A stretch of DNA of 36,562 bases from Candidatus Firestoneibacteriota bacterium (GTDB lineage: Bacteria > Oederibacteriota > D2-FULL-39-29). The DNA lies in assembly GCA_903891415.1 (NCBI GenBank), contig CAITEH010000024.1, positions 1 through 36,562 on the forward strand, read 5' to 3'. Shown piece by piece: positions 1 to 8,212 of the stretch (within the stretch, counting starts at the first letter, position 1; each line of letters starts with the position of its first letter). Made by a program: the position numbers and the translations under genes. The notes below the pieces were generated by a model. It did no database searches. It was not told the DNA's origin and worked only from the letters and a program-made list of their open reading frames with translations.

Positions 1-798
1 ACCCGCGCCGCACTTTATAATATCGTCGTAGAACATGTCATATTTTCCGTCTGAAGTAAACATCAGCTTCTTGCCGGCGGATAAAAGCGGCTGCCAGAGT
101 TTTTTGTAATAAGGAAATATCGTTTTCCTGTACCAAGCCGGGGAAGCCACAGGGCCGCTGCTCCAGCAGATATCATCATGGCTCATAAATACTTTTATGT
201 CGGTTTTTGCCCAGGCCTCAAAGAACTGCTTTGACCAGTTGAAATAACTTTCCACAACCTTCTCAAATTTCCCTGCATCGGTACCCAGGGCAAGCAAAAG
301 CATCTCCCAGCCAAAGATCTCTATAAGCCCGGAAAACAGAGTGTGATATGTGCCTCCCATGGTTACAGTGACATCCCCCAGGTATTCCTTGTTTTTCAGA
401 TACAGCGCATTCATTTCTTTTACAAGTTTTGTTTGGTCAAAATTCCCGTAGGTTTTACAGGGGTCAAAGGCAAAAGCTTCTTCAACGGTTTTAAAAGGGC
501 AATTAAGCTCGTTGTTATAATCCGCCCCGCCTTCCGCGAAAACCGCGTGGCCCATGCTCGTTCCAAAACCGCTCTTCTGTATATGCTCCCCGAGCATATA
601 CGGGGTAGCCCACATAAAGGCGTAATCCCATTTTTTAATAAATTCTTTGGAGGCCCGCTTCCTGCCGGCCTCTACTGCCGTATCAATACCTGTAACGGCC
701 TTTACCAGCGGCCAGTGCAAGTCAGCAGAATATTCTGTGCGCGGAACCCTGTCAGTCATCTTTAAATTCAGCGCTGCCATTCCGCTTTCATAAGACAT
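1..798 (-). CDS. UROD-fold (uroporphyrinogen decarboxylase-like) protein, 3' part cut by window edge
   Basis: The frame is open from the ATG at 796-798 to the left edge (266 codons seen), so the C-terminus is missing. A good ribosome site (AGAGGAG, about 6 nt before the ATG) supports the start. The protein resembles the UROD/MtaA/CmuA superfamily of cytosolic TIM-barrel proteins, with features such as MSHDDICW and a SPAWYRKTIFPYYKKL stretch that matches the family helix before the active-site strand. Where the methyltransferase branch has His-x-Cys, this protein has Thr-Ser-Asp-Gly (about residue 250). The zinc pair is therefore absent, and a methyl-transfer role cannot be assumed. It is the last visible gene of the run with the ManD-like and SDR genes (46 bp gap). 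The family assignment is firm; the substrate is unknown. Confidence 0.8.
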   Translation of the reverse strand, partial: MSYESGMAALNLKMTDRVPRTEYSADLHWPLVKAVTGIDTAVEAGRKRASKEFIKKWDYAFMWATPYMLGEHIQKSGFGTSMGHAVFAEGGADYNNELNCPFKTVEEAFAFDPCKTYGNFDQTKLVKEMNALYLKNKEYLGDVTVTMGGTYHTLFSGLIEIFGWEMLLLALGTDAGKFEKVVESYFNWSKQFFEAWAKTDIKVFMSHDDICWSSGPVASPAWYRKTIFPYYKKLWQPLLSAGKKLMFTSDGKYDMFYDDIIKCGAG

Positions 799-844
799 AT
801 ATGGCTCCTCTTATTTTGAAAGGAAATTAACTTTTTTCCGGTCT

Positions 845-2038
845 TTAGGGCCGCACGCTTGTTCCGTCAGGTAACCTGGTCTGCGTCCAGGCAGGCACCT
901 CATGAATACCCGGATATTTGGCGGCCTCCTGCTCGTTCAGCTCTATACCCCAGCCCGGCCGGCCGTTCAAATAAACATACGCGCCTTTTTGTTTCGGACA
1001 ACCCGGAAAAACTTTTTCAAGTTCCGGGCTGAAGCCGCCCCATTCCTGGATGCCGAAATTCGGTACCGCCAGGTCCAGATGAATGTTAGCCGCGTGCCCC
1101 ACCGGCGAGACATCGCCCGGCCCGTGCCAGGCGGTACGCACGCCGAACTGCTCGCAGAACCGCGCCAGTTTAAGCGCCGGAGTAACCCCGCCGATCTGGC
1201 TGACATGCACGCGGATAAAATCTATCAGGCGTTCTTTGATGAGTGTTTCCCATTCAAGAGGGTGATTGAAAAGTTCGCCCATGGCGAGCGGCAGGGCACA
1301 CTGCCCGCGGAGCGTGCGGAACCATTCCCCCTGTTCGGGAGCCAGGGCGTCTTCCAGAAAAAATAGCCGGTACGGTTCAAGCTGTTTAGCCAGGCGTACC
1401 GCGTCGATGGGAGCGAGCCGTTCATGCACGTCGTGCAGCAATTCCACTTCAGGCCCAAGTTTTTTCCGCAAATACGCAAAGAGTTCTACTGTCGTTCGGG
1501 CGTAGGCCGCGGGATCAAAATACTGGCCCGGCAAGGCGCCTTCCGGCGAGGCCAAGGGCGACTTTCCCCCGCCATACCCGCCTATCTGGCAGCGGAGGTG
1601 CATCACTCCCTGTTCCATATATTTTCTGACCTGGCCCTCCACTTCCTCCGGCGTGCTGCCTCCGGTATGCCTGTAAACTAATGCACCTTCACGGCATTTA
1701 CCGCCCCAGAGCTGGTAGACCGGAAGCCCCGCAAGCTTGCCTTTAATGTCCCATAAAGCCATATCTATGCCTGAAAGGGCGTTGTTGAGTTCCGGGCCGT
1801 TGCGCCAGTAACCGCTTGCTGCGCATTGCTGCCAGATGTCTTCGATACGCTGCGGATCTTTGCCGGTCAGGAACGGCTTTAAGTAGTTATCCAGTACCGC
1901 CTGCACCGCCAGCGACCGCCAGGCAAACGTAGCGCAGCCCAGTCCGTAGAGCCCCGGCTCCGAAGTTTCTATTTTTACTATCACCAGATTCAGTTTGGCC
2001 GGCGCGGTAATTATAGTTTTAATATTGGTGATCTTCAT
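845..2038 (-). CDS. Mannonate dehydratase-like enolase-superfamily enzyme (ManD/RspA group)
   Basis: 397 residues, the normal length for the ManD/RspA subgroup of the mandelate racemase family, which dehydrates sugar acids such as D-mannonate with a bound Mg2+. The metal ligands are visible as Asp203 (in DVHER), Glu229 (in FFLED) and Glu255 (in MGELF). Catalytic candidates are Arg149 and Tyr155 in the flexible loop, His205 after the first ligand, and His305 in WHGPGD. The C-terminal part (VPNFGIQEWGGFSPELEKVF and the PGWGIEL stretch) is characteristic of ManD rather than of other family members. The start has a GGGAGAGG ribosome site. It sits 92 bp after an SDR gene and before a UROD-like gene, which suggests a sugar-acid or uronate pathway. 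Substrate specificity within ManD is variable, so D-mannonate itself is an inference. Confidence 0.85.
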   Translation of the reverse strand: MKITNIKTIITAPAKLNLVIVKIETSEPGLYGLGCATFAWRSLAVQAVLDNYLKPFLTGKDPQRIEDIWQQCAASGYWRNGPELNNALSGIDMALWDIKGKLAGLPVYQLWGGKCREGALVYRHTGGSTPEEVEGQVRKYMEQGVMHLRCQIGGYGGGKSPLASPEGALPGQYFDPAAYARTTVELFAYLRKKLGPEVELLHDVHERLAPIDAVRLAKQLEPYRLFFLEDALAPEQGEWFRTLRGQCALPLAMGELFNHPLEWETLIKERLIDFIRVHVSQIGGVTPALKLARFCEQFGVRTAWHGPGDVSPVGHAANIHLDLAVPNFGIQEWGGFSPELEKVFPGCPKQKGAYVYLNGRPGWGIELNEQEAAKYPGIHEVPAWTQTRLPDGTSVRP

Positions 2039-2130
2039 TGGCCTCTCCCTGTTTGCTTATATAATATATTTACGCCATTCTTTTATGATTTTGTTAATAT
2101 TTTTGCCGTTGTTCTTTTCGCGCGGCCCCA

Positions 2131-2937
2131 TCATGCCCATGTTTTCGGCCCGGCACCCCGGTCAATTTCCGGCATTCCGGGCAGGATGAGCCCTCCGTCT
2201 ACATTTATAGTCTGGCCGGTAATATACGAGGCCTGAGCGGAAACCAGCCAGGCTACTGCCTGTCCGATGTCTTCACCGGTGCCAAAACGTTTTAGCGGTA
2301 TGCGCTGCTGAAAATCCGTGTAAGCGTCCTTATGTGCCTCATTTGCTTTCCAATTCCCGTGCGGAATTGAGCCCGGAGCAATACAATTCACCCGGATCCC
2401 GTAGGGAGCCAGATCCAGGGCAAACGATTCGGTGGCGCGCGAAAGCCCGGCTTTCAAACCTCCGTATACGCCGTCGTTTGGATAAGCCCGCTGCCCGCGG
2501 GTCGAGGTAATATTGACAATGTTCCCCCGGATCCCGGCTTTCACCATATACTGGGCGGCAGCCTGCAGCATTAATACGCAGCCTTTAAAATTAAGGTCTA
2601 TAAGATGATCTATGGTCGCCAGCTCTATTTTTAGAATATTTCCGAACATAGTGCGTCCCGCATTATTGGCCAATACATCTATCCGCCCCATTTCCTGCAC
2701 GCAGGTATCTACGATCTGCCGGGGTATTTTTTCGTCGGTTAACTCCCCTTGAATTACCGCGGCCCGGCGCCCCTTTTGCCGTATTTGTTCCGCCACTTCA
2801 ACAGCCAACTCCTGTTTACTGGTGTAGGTAATGGCTATATCATAGCCCGCATCGGCCAGCACCAGCGCTATCCCCTTCCCGATACCCCGGCTGCCGCCGG
2901 TCACCAGCGCTACCCGGCCTTTTTCCAGTTCATTCAT
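2131..2937 (-). CDS. Short-chain dehydrogenase/reductase (SDR)
   Basis: A classical SDR of about 268 residues, a cytosolic NAD(P)-dependent oxidoreductase. It shows the Rossmann TGGSRGIG motif near the N-terminus, NNAG near residue 92, the catalytic Ser in NITSTRG, the YxxxK pair in VYGGLKAG, and the family C-terminal ITGQTINVDGG. Three consecutive ATGs occur at 2935-2943. The AGGAG ribosome site lies 1 nt from the first and 7 nt from the third, so I chose the third (2937). It is the first gene behind its own promoter (3043-3071) and precedes the ManD-like gene. This fits oxidation or reduction of a sugar acid or polyol. The exact substrate cannot be read from the sequence. About 20 C-terminal residues after the glycine pair form a short extension. 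Confidence 0.85.
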   Translation of the reverse strand: MNELEKGRVALVTGGSRGIGKGIALVLADAGYDIAITYTSKQELAVEVAEQIRQKGRRAAVIQGELTDEKIPRQIVDTCVQEMGRIDVLANNAGRTMFGNILKIELATIDHLIDLNFKGCVLMLQAAAQYMVKAGIRGNIVNITSTRGQRAYPNDGVYGGLKAGLSRATESFALDLAPYGIRVNCIAPGSIPHGNWKANEAHKDAYTDFQQRIPLKRFGTGEDIGQAVAWLVSAQASYITGQTINVDGGLILPGMPEIDRGAGPKTWA

Positions 2938-3042
2938 CATCATGCTCCTTTCAGTGAAAAAGTAAAAAACTTTTTATGACCTATAAACACCTTACTGCCT
3001 TTTTCCGGATTCACCGTTATTTTACGGCTTTCGACAGGTAAT

Positions 3043-3071
3043 AGTATATAACATGCCTTTCTTAATAACAA
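3043..3071 (-). promoter_or_regulatory. Sigma70-type promoter for the SDR-ManD-UROD unit
   Basis: On the minus strand, TTGTTA (3066-3071), a 17-nt spacer and TATACT (3043-3048) lie just after the stop of the UROD-like gene ending at 3086. Transcription would start about 95 nt before the SDR start. That gives a leader with a small hairpin (CCGT/ACGG arms) and an AT-rich segment. It suggests the SDR, ManD and UROD genes can be expressed separately from the upstream genes. Confidence 0.5.
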
Positions 3072-3085
3072 GCAGCGGGCCGGAT

Positions 3086-4090
3086 TTATTTACAGAACTC
3101 TAAAAAAGTTTCATAGGCCCATCTGTCGGATTCTACCGTGGCCCCGATACCGTGCAAGTCGGGATAATCCTTTGCCATAAAACCGCCGTTTTTTCCGTGA
3201 AAATACTTTACCAGGTCCCTTGCGGTCTGCCGGATAAGTTCCTTATTCCCCGTCGGCAGGACCTTTTGAGCGTCCACCGGGGAGAACAAACAGACCTTTC
3301 TTTCCTGAAGATAAGCGCCCAATTTTTCCAGGCCGTAGATGGTAGGCTGGTCGAACTGAAAACAACTTACACCGGTATCAATAATATCGGGCAATAGCGC
3401 CCAGTTATAACCGCAGGAATGCATTTCAACAAGGAGATTTTTCTGGCGCGCAACTTTCAGAAGCCGTTTATAGTAGGGTTTAAAAAGTTTTTTGAACATA
3501 TCCGGGGAGATAAGGGTCCGGTCCTGGGTTCCCCAGTCCTCACAGTAGACAATTCCGTCCGCTCCGGCGTCCGCGGCTTTATTTATTACAATTTCAAGCA
3601 CCTCGGCTACCAGGGTATGCAGTTTGTGGATATTCTCCTGCTCTAAGGCCAGGTCTTCGAAATAGATCTCCATCTTTCGTAAATACCGGCTGGCAGAAAA
3701 AATAAAACCCGGGAGCCCGAACATCTTAAACCGTTCGTTTTTTTCTTCCAGCCACTCTTTTTTAACCCGGGCCAGATCAGGAGAGTTTTCAAAATCCGGC
3801 GGCTTGTAGGCCTTAAGGTCTTCCCAGTTCTTTATCGCCGGAGTTAAGATCTCGCCGCCGGCTGAAAAACCTTTTATCCTGTACCAGACATTGCCCCAGA
3901 CATCGTCATAATATTCGAACTTCTCATCCTCCCATCTTTTTTGCGTGTAACCTTTCGGGTCCACGCTTTTAAAGGAAAAATCATTCATTCTGGGCTTCTT
4001 ATCCGCATCCGGGCTAAAAACCATACCGATACGGGAAGGCCCGGTCAAGGACATACATTTTATTGCAATTTCCCGTGAGGTTTGAGGCAT
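3086..4090 (-). CDS. UROD-fold protein, MtaA/CmuA-like corrinoid methyltransferase candidate
   Basis: 334 residues, the usual length for the UROD superfamily. The family core is clear: VYCEDWGTQDRTLISPDMF followed by FKPYYKRL, then a strand ending in His224-Ser-Cys226-Gly. In MtaA/MtbA/CmuA-type enzymes a His-x-Cys pair in this place binds the zinc that activates a thiol acceptor for methyl transfer from a corrinoid protein. True HemE is unlikely because the N-terminus lacks its RQAGR-type substrate site and no other heme genes are present. The start ATG has AAGGAG 5 nt upstream. It lies 58 bp after a second UROD-like gene. A methyltransferase role is inferred from the motif plus the corrinoid genes nearby; the substrate is unknown. 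Confidence 0.8.
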   Translation of the reverse strand: MPQTSREIAIKCMSLTGPSRIGMVFSPDADKKPRMNDFSFKSVDPKGYTQKRWEDEKFEYYDDVWGNVWYRIKGFSAGGEILTPAIKNWEDLKAYKPPDFENSPDLARVKKEWLEEKNERFKMFGLPGFIFSASRYLRKMEIYFEDLALEQENIHKLHTLVAEVLEIVINKAADAGADGIVYCEDWGTQDRTLISPDMFKKLFKPYYKRLLKVARQKNLLVEMHSCGYNWALLPDIIDTGVSCFQFDQPTIYGLEKLGAYLQERKVCLFSPVDAQKVLPTGNKELIRQTARDLVKYFHGKNGGFMAKDYPDLHGIGATVESDRWAYETFLEFCK

Positions 4091-4148
4091 ACCGGCTCCT
4101 TAAGCTGACAGTTTGAATTTTTGTAAAACCTTCTCTTAACCCGCGTTA

Positions 4149-5414
4149 TTATTTTGCCGTTTCCTGCACGGCTTCCTGGGCCGCTTCAGCCCACATTTTA
4201 AGAAGCAGGGGTTCCTTATTTACGCTATGGATATCACTGAGATTCAGGTCAAACACAGAACCCCCGGCGTCTTCAACCAGGGTTAATAAAGCTTTCTTCA
4301 TATCTTCTTTTTTCATGCCAAAAAAAACTTTTCCGGGATGGTCGTGGACTTCGTAAACAAAAGCGTCTTTTGTTTCTTCACGGACGGACTTAATGGAAGA
4401 CCAGGGAGAAATATGCAGCCTTCTCAGATTGGGAAGTTCTTTTATAATTTTGACTTTTCTGTCAAGTGTTTCACAGCCGTGATAATATACGGTCTTGCCG
4501 GTAAAAAGTTCTGCAAGCTGCGCGTTATACGGCTGGACAAACTCTTCATACATGCCGGGGCTCAGGCCGCTGCTTGTCTGCGCCGATATATAGCTCCATT
4601 CATCGCTGAGTCTTAACTTTCTCTGGTCAAAATCTTTCTTCAGGTAGGCCGCGTGCACCCGCATGGGAAACGCCAGGTATTTATTATCTATGGTCGGAGC
4701 ATTGAGCCAGCCTTTTTCCGCACGGTTCAAATGATGCCGGAGCAGGGAAGCGGTGATCACCCGCATAAGTTCTTTTACTTTTTCCGGCGCTTCCATAACA
4801 TCGAACAGCAGGTTTTCAAGCCCCCTGAATTCCACGGCCCGGTCAAAAGGCATAAAACCAAGATTGCTGTAATACGCAAATACTGAAAGTTTTCCGTCCA
4901 CCAGTTCTATGGCCCTGTTTATTATTTTTACCGTTTCCCGGTTGGCGATATCCATATCCGAGAAAATTATCTTCGACACATCTATACCGCTCTTAAACGC
5001 CGGGTCTATCCTTTTCGCGTGTTCGGGGTTAGTGTCCTGTTCATCCGTCCCGGCCCATTTTACCTTTATGCCCCAGTCATGGGGTTTTGAAATAATGGCA
5101 TTTATGTTTATAATAGGCCAGAGGATATGGTCATCGGGAATATTTTTTGCCGCCCAGAGCCTTTTTCTCAGATCAAACTCGAGCTGCCGGGCCAGCGCGG
5201 ATTCCGTTTTCATAGAACCTTTGCCAAGTATCAGTTCCCACTGCGTTACCGGGATCCCCTCAAAATAAACCGAAACAGGTATCTTTTCTGTTTTTTCAAG
5301 CGCCTGGTGCCGGGCCCACATCTCTTTCTTTTTTTCCTGCACGGGCAGGAAGGAAAATTTAAGTAATTCCTCCACCAGCGGTTTTAATATTTCTTTTTCC
5401 TGTTTCAGCTCCAC
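4149..5414 (-). CDS. Long UROD-fold protein with His-x-Cys motif
   Basis: 421 residues, longer than typical UROD proteins because of an N-terminal helical extension of roughly 90 residues. The C-terminal half has the family architecture (SDEWSYISAQTSSGLSPGMY, then FVQPYNAQL) and a His312-Gly-Cys314 pair at the position of the zinc-binding His-x-Cys of corrinoid methyltransferases. A downstream FVYEVHDHPGKVFFGM stretch supplies further conserved His residues. The start is GTG (5412-5414) with GAGGTG upstream. It lies 50 bp after btuF and 58 bp before a shorter UROD-like gene, so the three are probably co-transcribed. Similar long UROD-like proteins occur in multiple copies in many uncultivated bacteria with no assigned substrate. 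Function beyond the fold is not established. Confidence 0.75.
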   Translation of the reverse strand: MELKQEKEILKPLVEELLKFSFLPVQEKKKEMWARHQALEKTEKIPVSVYFEGIPVTQWELILGKGSMKTESALARQLEFDLRKRLWAAKNIPDDHILWPIININAIISKPHDWGIKVKWAGTDEQDTNPEHAKRIDPAFKSGIDVSKIIFSDMDIANRETVKIINRAIELVDGKLSVFAYYSNLGFMPFDRAVEFRGLENLLFDVMEAPEKVKELMRVITASLLRHHLNRAEKGWLNAPTIDNKYLAFPMRVHAAYLKKDFDQRKLRLSDEWSYISAQTSSGLSPGMYEEFVQPYNAQLAELFTGKTVYYHGCETLDRKVKIIKELPNLRRLHISPWSSIKSVREETKDAFVYEVHDHPGKVFFGMKKEDMKKALLTLVEDAGGSVFDLNLSDIHSVNKEPLLLKMWAEAAQEAVQETAK

Positions 5415-5464
5415 CTGGCACCTCGTGTCTGCGGTTGAAAGCTCCCGCCCGGTTACGCGCTTTA

Positions 5465-6343
5465 TTATTTTTCCTGAAGCAGCTTTTTGGAAAGAGCTTC
5501 AAGGCCGTCAATCAGGCGCGGGCCGGCCCGCAGCAGTATATCCGGATCAAGATCATCATAGATCCGGCCTTCCTTAACGGCAGAAATACTTCCCCAGCCG
5601 GACCGCCCGGCGATCTCCTGCTTCATCTTGCCTTTTTTTTCCATATAAGCGGTAATTATTATATCGGGGTCTCTTTTAATTATCTCCTCTCCGCTGATCT
5701 CCGGAAAGGTCTTATCGGTTTCGGAAAAAATATTGATACCGCCGGCAAGCGTAATAAGCTCCTGGACAAAAGACCCTTTTCCGGCCGTAGTAAACGGCTG
5801 GTTCCATATTTCAAAATATACTTTCGGTTTTTTATTGCTCCGGGCTGCCGCGGTTTTTACCTTTTCTATTCTTGCCTTTAGTTTCTCTATATATAAAAGC
5901 GCAACGGTTTCTTTTCCTGTGGCCCGGCCTATCTGCGTAATGTCTTTAAGCAGCTCATTAATATTTTTGGGATAAAACGTAAGCGTTGGAATGTTCAGCG
6001 CGGAAAGTTTTAGGGCCAGGTCTTTTTGCACCCCTCCGCCGGCAAGTACCAGATCCGGCTTTAAAAAAAGTATTTTTTCAAGATTAGGCGCCATAAAATC
6101 CCCGATTTTTTCTTTTTTCTTTGCGGCGGCCGGAAAATCACAGAAGCTGGAAACTCCGGCAACTTTTCCTTCCAGCCCCAGCGCGAAAAGTATTTCCGTA
6201 TTGCTTGGCGCCATAGAAATTATTCTTCCGGGTACGGCAGGGATCACGGCGGCAAGGCCGGCATCATCGGTCAGTGTTACCGGAAAATCGGCGCAAAAAA
6301 CTAAAGAAACCGGTAAAAGAACGGCAAGTATTTTATTACGCAT
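5465..6343 (-). CDS. btuF: BtuF-like periplasmic corrinoid-binding protein of an ABC importer
   Basis: 292 residues with an N-terminal signal peptide (MRNKILAVLLPVSLVFCA), so it should be periplasmic. It belongs to the helical-backbone metal-receptor family (BtuF/FepB/FhuD). The stretch SMAPSNTEILFALGLEGKVAGVSSFCDFP matches the BtuF signature more closely than siderophore binders, and the KPDLVLAGGG strand and the C-terminal lobe (IIKRDPDIIITA, WGSISAVKEGRIY) follow. BtuF hands cobalamin to BtuCD. BtuD is at the right edge of this window, about 30 kb away, so the importer genes are split. There is no Shine-Dalgarno before the ATG; the -10 element ends 6 nt upstream, which predicts a leaderless transcript. 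A heme or siderophore ligand cannot be excluded. Confidence 0.8.
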   Translation of the reverse strand: MRNKILAVLLPVSLVFCADFPVTLTDDAGLAAVIPAVPGRIISMAPSNTEILFALGLEGKVAGVSSFCDFPAAAKKKEKIGDFMAPNLEKILFLKPDLVLAGGGVQKDLALKLSALNIPTLTFYPKNINELLKDITQIGRATGKETVALLYIEKLKARIEKVKTAAARSNKKPKVYFEIWNQPFTTAGKGSFVQELITLAGGINIFSETDKTFPEISGEEIIKRDPDIIITAYMEKKGKMKQEIAGRSGWGSISAVKEGRIYDDLDPDILLRAGPRLIDGLEALSKKLLQEK

Positions 6344-6349
6344 ATAAGT

Positions 6350-6377
6350 ATTTTACTCTTCGCAAGGAGTTTTTCAA
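6350..6377 (-). promoter_or_regulatory. Predicted leaderless promoter of btuF
   Basis: Minus strand: TTGAAA (6372-6377), 16-nt spacer, TAAAAT (6350-6355), then 6 nt to the ATG at 6341-6343. No ribosome site fits between the -10 and the ATG. Confidence 0.55.
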
Positions 6378-6447
6378 GGGTAATTTGGAGCTGCTCATGT
6401 TACGGTTATCCTTGTGTTTCGCGGCGCTCGGGAATCCCAAGCTGTTG

Positions 6448-6480
6448 AAAAAGAAAAACCCCGCGTCTTGCGACACGGGG
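6448..6480 (-). terminator. Rho-independent terminator after rplU-rpmA
   Basis: On the minus strand a 9-bp stem (CCCCGTGTC with GACGCGGGG, one G-U pair) closes a GCAA tetraloop and is followed by TTTTTCTTTTT. The wobble pairs only on the minus strand, which fixes the direction. It begins about 20 nt after the rpmA stop. Confidence 0.85.
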
Positions 6481-6500
6481 TAGGTTTTTCATTACGGATA

Positions 6501-6749
6501 TTACTGTTGTGCCTGCGGGATAATATTAATTTTATTCCTGGTAAATTTCACGATACCGGAAACCTTGGCAAAGATCGTATGATCCGACCCTTCGCCGGCA
6601 TTGATACCGGCAACAAAAGTTGAACCGCGCTGTCTTACTATAACACTGCCTCCGGAGACAAGCTCGCCGCCAAACGCTTTAACGCCCATGCGCTGGCCCC
6701 GGCTGTCCCTGCCGTTTCTGGATGTACCACCCGCTTTTTTACTTGCCAT
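6501..6749 (-). CDS. rpmA: 50S ribosomal protein L27
   Basis: 82 residues. The N-terminus [16 protein letters not shown] is the L27 hallmark and reaches the peptidyl transferase centre of the large subunit. [17 protein letters not shown] and the [12 protein letters not shown] stretch complete the family pattern. There is no cleavable N-terminal extension of the Firmicutes type, so the protein begins at the mature end, and no Prp protease gene sits between L21 and L27. It lies 16 bp after rplU with GGAGACAGGAG upstream and ends at a terminator, so the two genes form a bicistronic unit. Confidence 0.97.
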   Translation of the reverse strand: MASKKAGGTSRNGRDSRGQRMGVKAFGGELVSGGSVIVRQRGSTFVAGINAGEGSDHTIFAKVSGIVKFTRNKINIIPQAQQ

Positions 6750-6765
6750 ACTGTTCTCCTGTCTC

Positions 6766-7077
6766 CTAAACTTCTATTTTAGTTATTTTTAATCTTGTAT
6801 ACTGCTGCCGGTGCCCGATGGTCTTTCTGTACTGTTCCGTTTTTCTGTATTTGAAAACACGGAGTTTTTCGCCTTTTACTTCTCCGATCACTTCCGCAAA
6901 TACCTTAACATCCTTAAGGACCGGCTTGCCGACTTTTACTTTATCGCCGTCAACAGCCATAAGCACCTTATCCATCGTGCATTCTTTGCCTTTGGTTTCT
7001 ACCTTTTCAACATTAAAAATATCGCCTTCTTTGACCTTGTACTGTTTGGCTCCTGATTCAATTATCACATACTTCAT
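6766..7077 (-). CDS. rplU: 50S ribosomal protein L21
   Basis: 103 residues from the ATG at 7075-7077, the standard L21 length. [19 protein letters not shown] matches the usual L21 start, and the C-terminal [19 protein letters not shown] is the conserved 23S rRNA-binding segment. An in-frame ATG 45 nt upstream would add 15 residues not found in L21, and the strong GGGGAGGAG ribosome site sits just before 7077, so the shorter start is preferred. First gene of the rplU-rpmA unit. Confidence 0.96.
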   Translation of the reverse strand: MKYVIIESGAKQYKVKEGDIFNVEKVETKGKECTMDKVLMAVDGDKVKVGKPVLKDVKVFAEVIGEVKGEKLRVFKYRKTEQYRKTIGHRQQYTRLKITKIEV

Positions 7078-7112
7078 GTTGGAACTCCTCCCCGATAAAA
7101 AACGTAAGTATA

Positions 7113-7142
7113 ATACTACCAAAAAGAGGGCCTATTTGTCAA
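7113..7142 (-). promoter_or_regulatory. Promoter of rplU-rpmA
   Basis: Minus strand: TTGACA (7137-7142), 18-nt spacer, TAGTAT (7113-7118). The transcript would start near 7105, leaving a leader of about 28 nt that carries the Shine-Dalgarno. That is too short for a ribosomal-protein leader element. Confidence 0.65.
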
Positions 7143-7253
7143 CCTGAAAGCGCCGGGAATAAAAAGAATATCCTGAAAAATGCCAAACCCTGTTTTTATA
7201 AGGATAATCCCGGATATGTTTGCAGTTAAGCCCCTTTTGGACAAAAAGGAACC

Positions 7254-7283
7254 TTGCAAAAACCATCTCTCTTGTTTTAAAAT
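7254..7283 (+). promoter_or_regulatory. Predicted leaderless promoter of the methyltransferase gene
   Basis: TTGCAA (7254-7259), 18-nt spacer, TAAAAT (7278-7283), then exactly 6 nt to the ATG at 7290. No Shine-Dalgarno is present. It is divergent from the rplU promoter. Confidence 0.5.
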
Positions 7284-7289
7284 AGAACT

Positions 7290-8207
7290 ATGGAATGTTT
7301 GATCTGTAAAAATAAGGCGGAAAAAAGCTTTCTCTGCGAAGTGCGGCTTCTGGAAAAGCCGGTGCACAGGCTGGTTTCCTGCACGGAATGCGGGGCCGCT
7401 TTTTTTGAACCGCCGCCTTCACTCTTCGAGCTTGAAGAGTTTTATGGGAACACCTACTATGACTTTGATAAATACCGTGATGAATACTCGGGCGGGCTTC
7501 TGGCGGCAAAACTAAAGAGAATTTCACAAAAAGGCCGGTTTCTTGATATTGGCTGTTCCACGGGACATTTTCTGAAAGGCGTTCAAACTAAAAGCGGGTG
7601 GGAGGTTTCCGGCACGGAATTTTCCAAAAACGCAGTTGCCTACGCAAAAGAAAAACTCGGGCTTGAAGTAAAACACGGGGATCTGATTAAGGCGGGCTTT
7701 CAGGAAAACTATTTTGATTATATAAGAATGAATCATGTTCTGGAGCATGTAACAGGCCCTGTTTCCTTTTTAAAAGAGATCTACAGGATCTTAAAACCCG
7801 CCGGCACTTTTCAGTTGATGCTGCCGAACGGCAAGCTGGACCTGGCCCTGCTAACCCGCTTTTACAGGGAAGAAAAGACGGCGCCTAAGAGCAAGGACGG
7901 GCATATCTTTTTTTTCCCGGACAGGACCCTGCTCCTGCTGCTTGAAAAGGCGGGATTTAAAATTCAAAGCACAAAAACCTGCAGCGTTTCCCGGGGTCTA
8001 AAAATTTCCGGTTTTCTTCCTTTAAATAAAGATTGGAAGGACGCCTACTGTCTGACAAAAAAAGAAGCACAAAAAGAATTTAACAGCGGAGCAGGAAAGA
8101 TTCATTCAGGGTTTTATTATCGTTACAGGCATTTTATGAATAATTCCAAAAATATTCCCGGGCTTCACGCCTTTGGCCTGGATTATCTGGTCCTAGCCGG
8201 GAAATAG
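7290..8207 (+). CDS. Class I SAM-dependent methyltransferase with N-terminal zinc-ribbon-like motif
   Basis: 305 residues, cytosolic. The N-terminus has two CxxC pairs (Cys3/Cys6 and Cys31/Cys34) likely to hold zinc. The SAM-binding core follows: motif I FLDIGCSTGHFL (about 83-94), the acidic residue after the next strand (SGTEFS), and MNHVLEHVTGPVSFLKEIYRILKPAG, typical of Methyltransf_11/23-type enzymes with sugar, lipid or quinone substrates. A C-terminal domain of about 100 residues follows. The layout resembles zinc-ribbon methyltransferases of cell-surface polysaccharide loci, but no such locus surrounds it. It is a single-gene unit that converges on the secreted-protein gene (5 bp between stop codons). 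Substrate unknown. Confidence 0.85.
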   Translation: MECLICKNKAEKSFLCEVRLLEKPVHRLVSCTECGAAFFEPPPSLFELEEFYGNTYYDFDKYRDEYSGGLLAAKLKRISQKGRFLDIGCSTGHFLKGVQTKSGWEVSGTEFSKNAVAYAKEKLGLEVKHGDLIKAGFQENYFDYIRMNHVLEHVTGPVSFLKEIYRILKPAGTFQLMLPNGKLDLALLTRFYREEKTAPKSKDGHIFFFPDRTLLLLLEKAGFKIQSTKTCSVSRGLKISGFLPLNKDWKDAYCLTKKEAQKEFNSGAGKIHSGFYYRYRHFMNNSKNIPGLHAFGLDYLVLAGK

Positions 8208-8212
8208 AGCCG

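Noticed and set aside
5465-6343. BtuF-like protein as a lipoprotein
   Set aside because: The only cysteine near the signal peptide is preceded by Val-Phe, which does not fit a lipobox.
7078-7122. Longer L21 start at 7122
   Set aside because: It adds 15 residues absent from L21 and bypasses the strong GGGGAGGAG site.
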